Assembly: GCA_017609225.1 (NCBI GenBank)
Contig: JAFCEK010000053.1
Location: forward strand, 1-5,426
Origin: Candidatus Aenigmatarchaeota archaeon
GTDB taxonomy: Archaea > Aenigmatarchaeota > Aenigmatarchaeia > QMZP01
Length of the DNA stretch: 5,426 bases
Direction of reading: 5' to 3'
In this document: one piece after another, positions 1 to 5,312 of the stretch
Position numbering within the stretch: the first letter of the stretch is position 1
Layout of the letters: every line of letters begins with the position of its first letter
The notes under the pieces: model-generated
The model's input: only the letters and a program-made list of their open reading frames with translations
What the model was told of the DNA's origin: nothing
Databases searched by the model: none
Translations under genes and position numbers: made by a program

Positions 1-15
1 AAAAGCAAATTTATA
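1..15 (+). promoter_or_regulatory. BRE/TATA promoter of the large membrane protein
   Basis: A TATA-like stretch AAATTTATA (7-15) follows a purine-rich AAAAGC that could serve as BRE. Its centre lies about 26 bases before the ATG at 38, the usual archaeal TATA-to-+1 distance, so the transcript probably begins at or next to the start codon (leaderless). No Shine-Dalgarno sequence is visible before that ATG, which agrees with this. The window edge cuts off anything further upstream. Confidence 0.6.
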
Positions 16-37
16 CATGCTTGGATAATTAATTAAT

Positions 38-2776
38 ATGGCAAATGGGATTGACGTTGGTTCTGAGGCATTAAGAGAATGGATCAGAGAGAGGGCAAAA
101 AAAGAATTTATAAAGATTGCATCTGACCTCAGAATAAATATTGCAGACTGGCGTAGCCAGGCAGGGCAAGTTATGAATGATATTTACAATGAAATTCTCC
201 GTAGATATCCTCAAATTTTAAGGGACAAAAATCAGCAGAGATACCTGGGAGAGATTGTTACCAATAATGTTAATGATGTTTTCAGTGAAAAATATCAGGC
301 AATGAAGAGCTACAGAAATGAATTAAGCAGAGTCAAAAACATATTAATGCAAAAAAAAGCAGCAGGAAATATAACAGATGAGGAATACAAGAGGTCTTTG
401 GAAAATACAGATTTTGCACTAAGAAAAGAATTTCTTGGCCAGACAGATGAGGAGATAAAAAGTGAGAGGGACAGAATAATAAAACAGAGAGAGGAAGCAT
501 TCCAAAGGGAATTGGCCATGAAAAGGAGAGATATTCTGCATGATCTGGGATTTATTTCAGAGGATGAACTAAAAGGAGGAACAAAAGAACACAAAAAAAT
601 GTTAAAGGATCTGGAGAAAAAAGAAGATGAGCTAAGAAAGAAGTATTTTTATGAAACCCCGGAAGAAGCCAGTGCCAGAAAATATGAAAAAAAAATTGAA
701 AAAAGAGCTAAAGGAAAGACTTTCAGAGGCTTCTTTGAGGAAGTTTTAATGCCTCATATAATGAGGATTATAGCTGCGTTTGCACTGGCTTTTCTTGGTG
801 TTGTTGTGAGCTGGAACCTGGGAAGCACTTACTTTTTGTGGGCATTTGGTGCCCTGTCACTGTATGCTATATTGCCTGATGTAACACCCCCGGAATTCAG
901 CGAAAAAATTATTCTAACTTTACCACAAAAGGGAGCCTTGAAAGCATATAAAAAATTCTTTATCAATAAACACAGCGGGGTGGCTGCTTTAAAAAGCATT
1001 GTAAAGGTGACGGCAATTGTTTTTTTCATTATAGCCCTTATGGGAGGCACATTGCCTTTTCAGAACATATTGCTGATAATCGTTGCTTTTGCAGGATACT
1101 TCTGGATGAAGATGAGCTTTGATACTCCAGGAGGGGCCATTGAATCAACCCTGAGATTCTTCCTGGGCTTGTTTATAATTCCCTTTTTTGTTTTTTATAA
1201 TGCATTTGGCTCATTGGCACTGGCAGGCATTGCAGCTGCTTTTCTGGGAATACCACCATTGCCAAAAACCGAGAAGAGTAGCCAGGTTGAAGTTACTGCT
1301 TTAAACAGAATGACACTTAGTATTTTTTTCCTGGTAATAATGCTTGTTGTGTTATTTGGCGTTATGGGTGTATTTCCAGGCGGAGGCTGGGAACTGACAG
1401 CTGGCCTGCAATCTGTGTTTTTATATTTCTGGGTGGTATGCACCCTTGCTGGATTTGCAAGTACAGCAGAAGCAAGACCTGTTATAGGACTGCTTATGCT
1501 TGGCGGGGCTACGGTGGTGTTTGGCCTGGGACCGGGTGCGCAGAATGTTGGAATGGCCCTGCTGGGTCCATGGTGGCCAACCGTTCATAATTTTTTCACA
1601 AACAGCTTTGGCCCACTTACTGATGCCTTCGGGCAGATAGGAACAATGTTCAGCAACGCATGGCTTCTGATTACAAACCCGGTTGGCTATGCGCAGGGGC
1701 TTATGAACGGGACCTATAATGTTGACCCTGATACAGGGCTTGCAGGAGCATATGGCGTGGAGCTTGAGCAGATAAGCGTTAGCCCCGTTTATGCGCAGGA
1801 GCCTTTTGTTATAAGCATGAAAATAAAGAACAAGGGCGCCTATCCTGCTGAAGATGTTGTTGCATATCTTTATGTGCCGGGTGGCGGAGGAACAGAGATA
1901 AAAACAGAGCACCTGGGAATTGAAACAGGAGGGGAAACCGGCGTTGATCTCTGGACTGACCCTGCTGATAACAGCAAAAAATACAGAAAAAAGATAACAG
2001 AACCAGGAGAGCAGTTCAGCAAACTTTATCTTGAGCAGGTATTCTTCAGCAGCAACGGCATACAATGCAGGGATATAGTGGAGGATAGATGGTTCCCCAA
2101 AGAAAACAAGGATTTGAGGAACCAGTACATACCCCTGGTTGGCATGGTTTCATATGATTATATGGTTGATTCCCAGCTTCCTGTGGAGTTCATATCAGAT
2201 GCTGAATGGAACAGCAGGGTGCAGGCAGGAGAGATGGTAACGCAGGCAAAGAAAAGCTCTCAGCTCACAAACTCGCCTGTCCGCCTTAATCTGGACACAC
2301 TGGAGCAGCCCATAAGGGAAGGCGTGGAGTTCTTTATAGGCATACAGATTGTTTCTGCAAAGGGCACAGATTCCAGGCTTGGTGATATAAAAATGCTGGA
2401 ACTTGAGATTCCGGATGGATTTGAGCAGTCAAGGGACTGCTCTACCCCGGGAGCAAAAAACGAAAACAAAATAACATGGTCAGGAAACATTCCAAAATCC
2501 GGCGTAATATACTGCTACTTCAGGCCAATGAAAGGAAAGCTTACAGGCCCAACGCAGACATTTATTATCAATGCGCATGCAGAGTATGAATTCATGGAAT
2601 GGGAGCAGGCTGAAACAAGGTTTGAATTCGGAGGGTTCAGGTGCTGTATGAGCGGGGATGACTGTGCTGAGGGTGAAATATGCGGGGATGACAAGGTCTG
2701 CAGGTCATCTGCCAGTGAAACCGCAACGCCCGAGGAGACAACGGATAATGGCGGGGTTAGCGGCGGTGCCCGCTGA
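38..2776 (+). CDS. Large multi-span membrane protein with extracellular Cys-containing C-terminal region, function unknown
   Basis: This 912-residue protein is not one I recognise. Residues 1-235 are highly charged and helical (Lys/Glu/Arg-rich, probable coiled coil) with no signal peptide, so they are probably cytoplasmic. About nine hydrophobic spans follow, near 241-258, 262-280, 320-338, 341-357, 371-388, 389-405, 425-446, 453-472 and 480-497, with a further amphipathic Trp/Phe-rich stretch to about 550. Residues 572-865 are beta-rich. The part near 578-640 resembles a CARDB/Ig-like sandwich, and C801 and C826 could form a disulfide. The tail has CC-x5-C-x5-C-x5-C (C869-C888), a small disulfide module of a type seen in archaeal surface proteins, then a Thr/Glu/Gly-rich low-complexity end. 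I infer a cell-envelope protein linking a cytoplasmic coiled coil to an exposed domain. The ATG at 38 fits the leaderless promoter. Base composition rises sharply within the gene near 1375. A VirB6/TrbL-like channel role was considered but is unsupported. Confidence 0.9.
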   Translation: MANGIDVGSEALREWIRERAKKEFIKIASDLRINIADWRSQAGQVMNDIYNEILRRYPQILRDKNQQRYLGEIVTNNVNDVFSEKYQAMKSYRNELSRVKNILMQKKAAGNITDEEYKRSLENTDFALRKEFLGQTDEEIKSERDRIIKQREEAFQRELAMKRRDILHDLGFISEDELKGGTKEHKKMLKDLEKKEDELRKKYFYETPEEASARKYEKKIEKRAKGKTFRGFFEEVLMPHIMRIIAAFALAFLGVVVSWNLGSTYFLWAFGALSLYAILPDVTPPEFSEKIILTLPQKGALKAYKKFFINKHSGVAALKSIVKVTAIVFFIIALMGGTLPFQNILLIIVAFAGYFWMKMSFDTPGGAIESTLRFFLGLFIIPFFVFYNAFGSLALAGIAAAFLGIPPLPKTEKSSQVEVTALNRMTLSIFFLVIMLVVLFGVMGVFPGGGWELTAGLQSVFLYFWVVCTLAGFASTAEARPVIGLLMLGGATVVFGLGPGAQNVGMALLGPWWPTVHNFFTNSFGPLTDAFGQIGTMFSNAWLLITNPVGYAQGLMNGTYNVDPDTGLAGAYGVELEQISVSPVYAQEPFVISMKIKNKGAYPAEDVVAYLYVPGGGGTEIKTEHLGIETGGETGVDLWTDPADNSKKYRKKITEPGEQFSKLYLEQVFFSSNGIQCRDIVEDRWFPKENKDLRNQYIPLVGMVSYDYMVDSQLPVEFISDAEWNSRVQAGEMVTQAKKSSQLTNSPVRLNLDTLEQPIREGVEFFIGIQIVSAKGTDSRLGDIKMLELEIPDGFEQSRDCSTPGAKNENKITWSGNIPKSGVIYCYFRPMKGKLTGPTQTFIINAHAEYEFMEWEQAETRFEFGGFRCCMSGDDCAEGEICGDDKVCRSSASETATPEETTDNGGVSGGAR

Positions 2777-2788
2777 ATGAAAGCCAGA

Positions 2789-2804
2789 AATAAATTAATT
2801 TATT
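2789..2804. repeat. Perfect 16-bp A/T palindrome after the large gene
   Basis: AATAAATTAATTTATT reads the same on both strands and starts 13 bases after the TGA of the large gene. It is followed by T-rich sequence (TTATTAACTATTTATTA) that could help termination, but there is no uninterrupted T run. In such A/T-only sequence a palindrome can arise by chance, so this is weak evidence of function. Confidence 0.3.
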
Positions 2805-2827
2805 AACTATTTATTAGTGACAATAAC

Positions 2828-2843
2828 CGAAAGATTTATAAAT
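2828..2843 (+). promoter_or_regulatory. Strong archaeal BRE/TATA promoter of the 75-residue gene
   Basis: CGAAAG (2829-2834, BRE-like) abuts TTTATAAAT (2835-2843), close to the archaeal consensus and the clearest promoter in the window. From the box centre near 2839 the transcript should begin near 2865, giving a 5' leader of about 28 nt before the ATG at 2893. Confidence 0.75.
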
Positions 2844-2864
2844 ACCTGTTCTAATTATTGTTTG

Positions 2865-2881
2865 TTACTATAAAATAGTAA
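2865..2881 (+). promoter_or_regulatory. Perfect inverted repeat at the predicted transcription start
   Basis: TTACTAT-AAA-ATAGTAA is a perfect 7-bp inverted repeat with a 3-base spacer. It begins at the +1 predicted from the TATA box and ends two bases before the ribosome-binding site. It could be an operator, where a bound dimeric repressor would block transcription start, or a 5'-terminal RNA hairpin. The A/T-rich stem would be weak as RNA, which slightly favours the operator reading. Confidence 0.5.
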
Positions 2882-2882
2882 T

Positions 2883-2887
2883 AGGTG
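2883..2887 (+). promoter_or_regulatory. Shine-Dalgarno site of the 75-residue gene
   Basis: AGGTG lies 5 bases before the ATG at 2893 and is complementary to the usual archaeal 16S 3' end. It fixes the start and contrasts with the other plus-strand genes here, which lack such a site and look leaderless. Confidence 0.6.
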
Positions 2888-2892
2888 TTGTT

Positions 2893-3120
2893 ATGAGAAA
2901 ATATGTACTAAGAGAACTTAGAGGTGGAGGAATTAGTCCAGGGAGTATTTTAGATGCCCATGGCATTGAGGGTATTGTAAGTATAATAGACGGTCTTCCT
3001 GAAGATGAAAGGGCAGCTGCTTGGACTGCTTTATGTCTTGTATGTAAGAGTAGAGGGGAATACCCTGCTTTGGAAAAATATGCTAAATATCAGTATAGAG
3101 ATTCCATGCAAAGGAATTAA
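2893..3120 (+). CDS. Small hypothetical protein (75 aa)
   Basis: I do not recognise this protein. It has no signal peptide or membrane span and looks like a small soluble helical protein. A Gly-rich turn (residues 11-13) is followed by an Ile/Gly-rich segment (18-34), then two probable helices (37-53 and 57-71). The second half weakly recalls a single tetratricopeptide-type helical hairpin (W44, L47, A59, Y63), but the spacing is one residue off consensus, so I do not assign it. C48 and C51 form a lone CxxC; no second pair is present for a zinc ribbon. The start is supported by a good Shine-Dalgarno site and a strong promoter. The inverted repeat at the predicted +1 suggests regulated expression. 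Third codon positions are more A/T-rich (AGT, GTA, TTA, CTT) than in the DUF63 gene downstream. Confidence 0.8.
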   Translation: MRKYVLRELRGGGISPGSILDAHGIEGIVSIIDGLPEDERAAAWTALCLVCKSRGEYPALEKYAKYQYRDSMQRN

Positions 3121-3135
3121 AAGGATTTAAATTTA
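3119..3135 (+). promoter_or_regulatory. BRE/TATA promoter of the 151-residue gene
   Basis: AAAAGG (3119-3124) precedes ATTTAAATTTA (3125-3135), starting inside the stop codon of the preceding gene. The box centre is roughly 24 bases before the ATG at 3153, so transcription should begin at or very near that ATG. No Shine-Dalgarno sequence is visible. The gene therefore appears to be transcribed separately despite the gap of only 32 bases. Confidence 0.55.
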
Positions 3136-3141
3136 ACTCCC

Positions 3142-3148
3142 TTTTTTT
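3142..3148 (+). terminator. Oligo-T tract ending the 75-residue gene
   Basis: Seven consecutive T lie 22 bases after the TAA. Archaeal RNA polymerase can terminate at such T runs without a hairpin. The tract sits between the TATA box and the start of the next gene, so it would end the upstream transcript without affecting a leaderless downstream one. Confidence 0.45.
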
Positions 3149-3152
3149 AAAT

Positions 3153-3608
3153 ATGAAGATCACAGCAGAGCATATAAGAAAACTTGCAGAAAGAGCTATA
3201 GCCAGGTATGGGTCTGCGGGAGAAGGCTTTGATCCTCATGTTCTTTATGTAGCGGCTTTGGCTGTTGTAGATGCCTGCAAGAAAGACAAAATTTATGTTA
3301 AAACCATTGGAGAGCTGGAAAACATCATGTATCTCGGGGTTTGCGGTGCAGGTGTCCTGACAAATTCATATGCCGGTCTGATGACTGAAGATAATTTTTA
3401 CAGGAGCATGAGAACTTTTTATGATGATGACATGCCAGAGGAAGAAAAGGATAGGTTTTCAGAAGTAATAGCAGAAGCGCTGGAATGGCCGGAACATCCT
3501 GTAATTGAGGTAAAAACCCTTAAGGCAACCCGGCAGCATCCAACCGCTGACAGGATATTCAGAATAACAGACAAATACAGAACAGGCATGCAGGAAGAAG
3601 AGGTTTAA
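3153..3608 (+). CDS. Hypothetical protein (151 aa), probably cytoplasmic and helical
   Basis: I do not recognise this protein. It has no signal peptide and no convincing membrane span. The N-terminal 45 residues look like two helices (residues 4-20 and 28-43), followed by a moderately hydrophobic stretch at 53-75 containing C64 and several Gly. An acidic segment follows (about 90-107, with DDD and EEE runs), and the end is mixed and charged. Short proline/histidine pieces (WPEHP at 112-116, QHP at 128-130) contain H115 and H129, but there is no spacing typical of a known metal site. The ATG at 3153 fits the leaderless promoter just upstream, and an oligo-T tract follows the TAA. The gene converges with the DUF63 gene across 55 bases, so the two are unlikely to be co-expressed by read-through. 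Confidence 0.82.
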   Translation: MKITAEHIRKLAERAIARYGSAGEGFDPHVLYVAALAVVDACKKDKIYVKTIGELENIMYLGVCGAGVLTNSYAGLMTEDNFYRSMRTFYDDDMPEEEKDRFSEVIAEALEWPEHPVIEVKTLKATRQHPTADRIFRITDKYRTGMQEEEV

Positions 3609-3620
3609 ACACCACAAGAC

Positions 3621-3627
3621 TTTTTTT
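3621..3627 (+). terminator. Oligo-T tract ending the 151-residue gene
   Basis: Seven T start 12 bases after the TAA, without a strong upstream hairpin, as is usual for archaeal T-run termination. Together with the opposing tract at 3655-3661 it forms a bidirectional termination zone between convergent genes. Confidence 0.5.
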
Positions 3628-3654
3628 ACGGGAGCCAGCCCAAAAACCCATGGG

Positions 3655-3661
3655 AAAAAAA
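3655..3661 (-). terminator. Oligo-T tract (minus strand) ending the DUF63 gene
   Basis: Seven A on the plus strand read as seven T on the minus strand, two bases after the TAA of the DUF63 gene. The next eight bases downstream (3647-3654) are the palindrome CCCATGGG, then five more T (3642-3646). Confidence 0.45.
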
Positions 3662-3663
3662 CA

Positions 3664-4590
3664 TTAAACACCAACCATAAGCCTCAGCATATCCCTCAGC
3701 CCGGGAGCAAGGCCAAGTATCACTATAACTATTTTCAGGAAATTGTTGAAATCTCCCTTTTCTCCGTATCTGTCTATTATGTAGAGAACAGGCAGCACAA
3801 CTGCTATTTTCAGGAGGAACATGCCTGCAGGGCCCATGGCAGGGAACAGCATCCTGGGAATGAAATGCTGCTCCAGGTAGCCGTAAAAGCTCAGTGCTGT
3901 GAATGTGGCTGCAGCATCCAGGAAATGCGCTGATAAAATTCCCAGGTTTTCAGGGCGGAAAAATGAAAAAACAGATTTCTGGTTCAGTTTTTTTGAAACA
4001 GGCCTTATGATCCAGAAAAGCCCTGTCCAGAGCAGTGCAAGAAAAATCACTACTGCAAAAGGCTGGAAGAACCTGAAGGGAAGCAGGTATATGTTCAGTG
4101 CAGAAAACACAGCCCCTGCCAGGAACATGAACTTGTAGTAGGGTATTTTGCCTTTGGTTAGTTTTTGGATGCCCAGGGCTATCAGGAGCGTTATCAGGGC
4201 AAAAACAAATGTTATCACATAGCTTCCTGGGGTGGGGAACAGGGTTATTACCCAGGCATAAAAGCCGGAAAAGCCCTGGCTTGGTATCAGGCCTGAGATA
4301 TAAGAGGATATGCCTGCATGGAGCTGGATGCCCTGCCGGACAATGTCATTGGAGAGTGTGCCTGCAAGAGCCACAGCAAGGTCTCTTAAAACCCTTGTGC
4401 TGGATGCCCAGAAGATAAAGGGCAGGATTGCCAGAAAGAATCTCCTGTCTATCCTTATTCCCAGGGGCCTGAGAATAAGCCTGTAAACAGCAAAAACGCC
4501 TGCTATAAGAATTATTGCCCAGGTTAATGTATTAACAGGATTGAACCAGCCGTTCCTTAGTATGGGTTCTATAAAGTATTCATAAAGCAT
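3664..4590 (-). CDS. DUF63 family archaeal membrane protein
   Basis: A 308-residue polytopic protein matching what I know of DUF63, a family of archaeal inner-membrane proteins of unknown function and similar length. Family-like segments, in order, are FNPVNTLTWAIIL (16-28), PFIFWASSTRVLRDL (57-71), TPGSYVITF (120-128), AHFLDAAATF (221-230) with YLEQH (238-242), and a C-terminal LGLAPGLRDMLRL (292-304). I count about eight hydrophobic spans, near 22-42, 51-68, 122-141, 152-170, 176-195, 216-235, 255-272 and 284-298. Polar residues next to or within membrane segments (R66, D70, H222, D225, E240, H242) look conserved from memory and could form a metal or catalytic site, but that is inference. 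The start at 4590 is supported by a weak Shine-Dalgarno match on the minus strand (4601-4594). It is divergent from the peptidase gene, so shared control is possible; a functional link is unproven. Confidence 0.88.
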   Translation of the reverse strand: MLYEYFIEPILRNGWFNPVNTLTWAIILIAGVFAVYRLILRPLGIRIDRRFFLAILPFIFWASSTRVLRDLAVALAGTLSNDIVRQGIQLHAGISSYISGLIPSQGFSGFYAWVITLFPTPGSYVITFVFALITLLIALGIQKLTKGKIPYYKFMFLAGAVFSALNIYLLPFRFFQPFAVVIFLALLWTGLFWIIRPVSKKLNQKSVFSFFRPENLGILSAHFLDAAATFTALSFYGYLEQHFIPRMLFPAMGPAGMFLLKIAVVLPVLYIIDRYGEKGDFNNFLKIVIVILGLAPGLRDMLRLMVGV

Positions 4591-4593
4591 GAA

Positions 4594-4601
4594 ATCATCT
4601 C
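4594..4601 (-). promoter_or_regulatory. Weak Shine-Dalgarno site of the DUF63 gene
   Basis: On the minus strand GAGATGAT ends three bases before the ATG. It differs from the consensus GAGGTGAT at one position and implies a leadered transcript. Confidence 0.45.
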
Positions 4602-4603
4602 AT

Positions 4604-4620
4604 AGCAGCCAGATGCTGCT
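4604..4620. promoter_or_regulatory. Perfect inverted repeat in the divergent promoter region
   Basis: AGCAGC-CAGAT-GCTGCT is a perfect 6-bp inverted repeat with a 5-base spacer. It lies in the 60-bp gap between the two divergent start codons. On the minus strand it sits at the predicted +1 of the DUF63 transcript and just before its Shine-Dalgarno site. On the plus strand it lies at the upstream edge of a TATA-like box. It may be an operator serving both genes, or a stable 5' hairpin on the DUF63 mRNA. Confidence 0.5.
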
Positions 4621-4629
4621 TTATTTATT
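4620..4629 (+). promoter_or_regulatory. TATA-like box for the peptidase gene (start at 4651)
   Basis: TTTATTTATT is centred about 26 bases before the ATG at 4651, which fits a leaderless transcript. The flank lacks a clear purine-rich BRE. A second, better TATA-like box lies 18 bases downstream and would suit the in-frame ATG at 4669. Confidence 0.4.
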
Positions 4630-4637
4630 TGTTTCTG

Positions 4638-4648
4638 TTTATATTAAA
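4638..4648. promoter_or_regulatory. TATA-like box readable in both directions
   Basis: TTTATATTAAA reads TTTAATATAAA on the minus strand. On the minus strand its centre (about 4643) predicts a start near 4617, giving a leader of about 27 nt for the DUF63 gene that includes the inverted repeat and Shine-Dalgarno site. On the plus strand it predicts +1 near 4669, exactly at the in-frame Met-7 codon of the peptidase gene. Confidence 0.5.
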
Positions 4649-4650
4649 AC

Positions 4651-5160
4651 ATGGAACTGCTTGGCAGAATGAAGGAGCTGTATGAAGAGCCGGAACCGGC
4701 ATGGCCTGTTGCTGCGGTTCCTTATGATTCCTTTTACAGGTTATGGAAAAGGGAGAAGCCAGGAACTAAGCCGGAATACAGGGCAGGGTTCAGGGACATA
4801 TTAAAGCAGGCAGGCAGATACATCAGGGACTATGTGAGGGACAGGTTTGGCTTCAGCCTGGAGTACAGAAATCTGGGTGCTGTGAAAGAGACTGGACTTT
4901 CCGGCAGAAAATTTAACGGAAACAGGGTTTGGGGCATGTACAGGCCTGACAAAAGGGAGATACTGGTTGACAGGGGGCTTCCCTGGTATTTAAAGCTCTA
5001 TGTGACAGCGCATGAGCTGGCGCATTATGCCCAGCATATGATGGGAAGGCTTGGCCATTATTTCAGAAAATACGGGAAAAGGGGAAGGCTGTATGCAGAA
5101 AGGGAAGCTGACTATATAGCATTAAATGCACTGAAAAAATACCAGCCATGCACTGCCTGA
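4651..5160 (+). CDS. HExxH zinc metallopeptidase, ImmA/IrrE-like
   Basis: A 169-residue soluble protein with the zinc-protease motif HELAH at 121-125: H121 and H125 are the expected zinc ligands and E122 the catalytic base. A downstream EREADYIALNAL (150-161) matches the third-ligand helix of ImmA/IrrE-type (DUF955) peptidases, making E152 the likely third ligand. Known relatives cleave specific regulatory proteins such as repressors; the substrate here is unknown. The N-terminal 115 residues carry many aromatic and basic residues and no recognised DNA-binding domain. There is no signal peptide, so it should act in the cytoplasm. Two starts are possible: ATG 4651 (169 aa), or in-frame ATG 4669 (163 aa), which fits the better TATA box. 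No Shine-Dalgarno sequence precedes either. The stop codon abuts the structured repeat array. A SprT-like assignment was considered but the region around the motif fits ImmA/IrrE better. Confidence 0.85.
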   Translation: MELLGRMKELYEEPEPAWPVAAVPYDSFYRLWKREKPGTKPEYRAGFRDILKQAGRYIRDYVRDRFGFSLEYRNLGAVKETGLSGRKFNGNRVWGMYRPDKREILVDRGLPWYLKLYVTAHELAHYAQHMMGRLGHYFRKYGKRGRLYAEREADYIALNALKKYQPCTA

Positions 5161-5166
5161 TTTTTG

Positions 5167-5245
5167 GCAAATAGTTTAGTTAGCTAAAAAAGTGTCAGGG
5201 CTCCTATCGGTTTGTTTTGTTGGAGTCCCTGTTTTTGGACGCTTT
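5167..5245 (+). repeat. Structured repeat, unit 1 (nested hairpins)
   Basis: The unit starts six bases after the peptidase stop codon. Hairpin A is TTTAG-TTAG-CTAAA (5175-5188). The arm AAAGTGT (5189-5195) pairs with ACGCTTT (5239-5245), seven pairs with one G-T. Enclosed between the arms is a GC-rich hairpin: CAGGGCTCC (5196-5204) with GGAGTCCCTG (5222-5231), nine pairs and one bulged T, followed by five T. The loop contains CTATCGG (5204-5210), complementary to the CCGATAG motif that opens units 2 and 3. The GC hairpin plus T run may also end the peptidase transcript. Confidence 0.7.
5196..5236 (+). terminator. GC hairpin plus T tract, possible terminator of the peptidase gene
   Basis: The nine-pair GC-rich stem described in unit 1 is followed directly by TTTTT, 72 bases after the peptidase stop. 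This resembles an intrinsic terminator, but it recurs as a fixed part of the repeat unit, so termination may not be its main role. Confidence 0.35.
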
Positions 5246-5274
5246 CGTGTCTCTTCAGCTTATATTGTGACACG
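5246..5274. repeat. Hairpin B in the spacer between units 1 and 2
   Basis: CGTGTC (5246-5251) and GACACG (5269-5274) form a perfect 6-bp stem with a 17-base loop. An alternative stem uses TGTCTC (5248-5253) with GAGACA (5274-5279), so the two foldings exclude each other. This segment is absent between units 2 and 3. Confidence 0.5.
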
Positions 5275-5281
5275 AGACATC

Positions 5282-5312
5282 TCTTCATCCCATTGCACAG
5301 ATGAGATGAAGA
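5282..5312. repeat. Hairpin C in the spacer between units 1 and 2
   Basis: TCTTCATC (5282-5289) pairs perfectly with GATGAAGA (5305-5312). After one C/A mismatch, CAT (5291-5293) pairs with ATG (5301-5303), closing a 7-base loop. It ends directly at unit 2. Confidence 0.55.

Noticed and set aside
1500..1720. VirB6/TrbL-type conjugation channel assignment for the large protein
   Set aside because: The Gly/Trp/Phe-rich stretch is only superficially reminiscent, and no other conjugation gene is in the window.
1421..2065. 214-residue open frame on the minus strand
   Set aside because: It lies wholly inside the large membrane-protein gene in its higher-GC part, has no promoter or ribosome site, and its translation is Cys/His-rich without domain character. 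It is a shadow frame.
2893..3120. Zinc-ribbon or tetratricopeptide assignment for the 75-residue protein
   Set aside because: Only one CxxC is present, and the helical hairpin is off the repeat consensus by one residue.
3899..4418. Two plus-strand open frames (3899-4138 and 4209-4418)
   Set aside because: Both lie opposite the DUF63 gene, whose family motifs run through this region, and their translations show no recognisable content.
5196..5245. tRNA or other standard RNA gene
   Set aside because: No T-loop GGTTCRANNCC pattern, acceptor pairing or CCA context is present.
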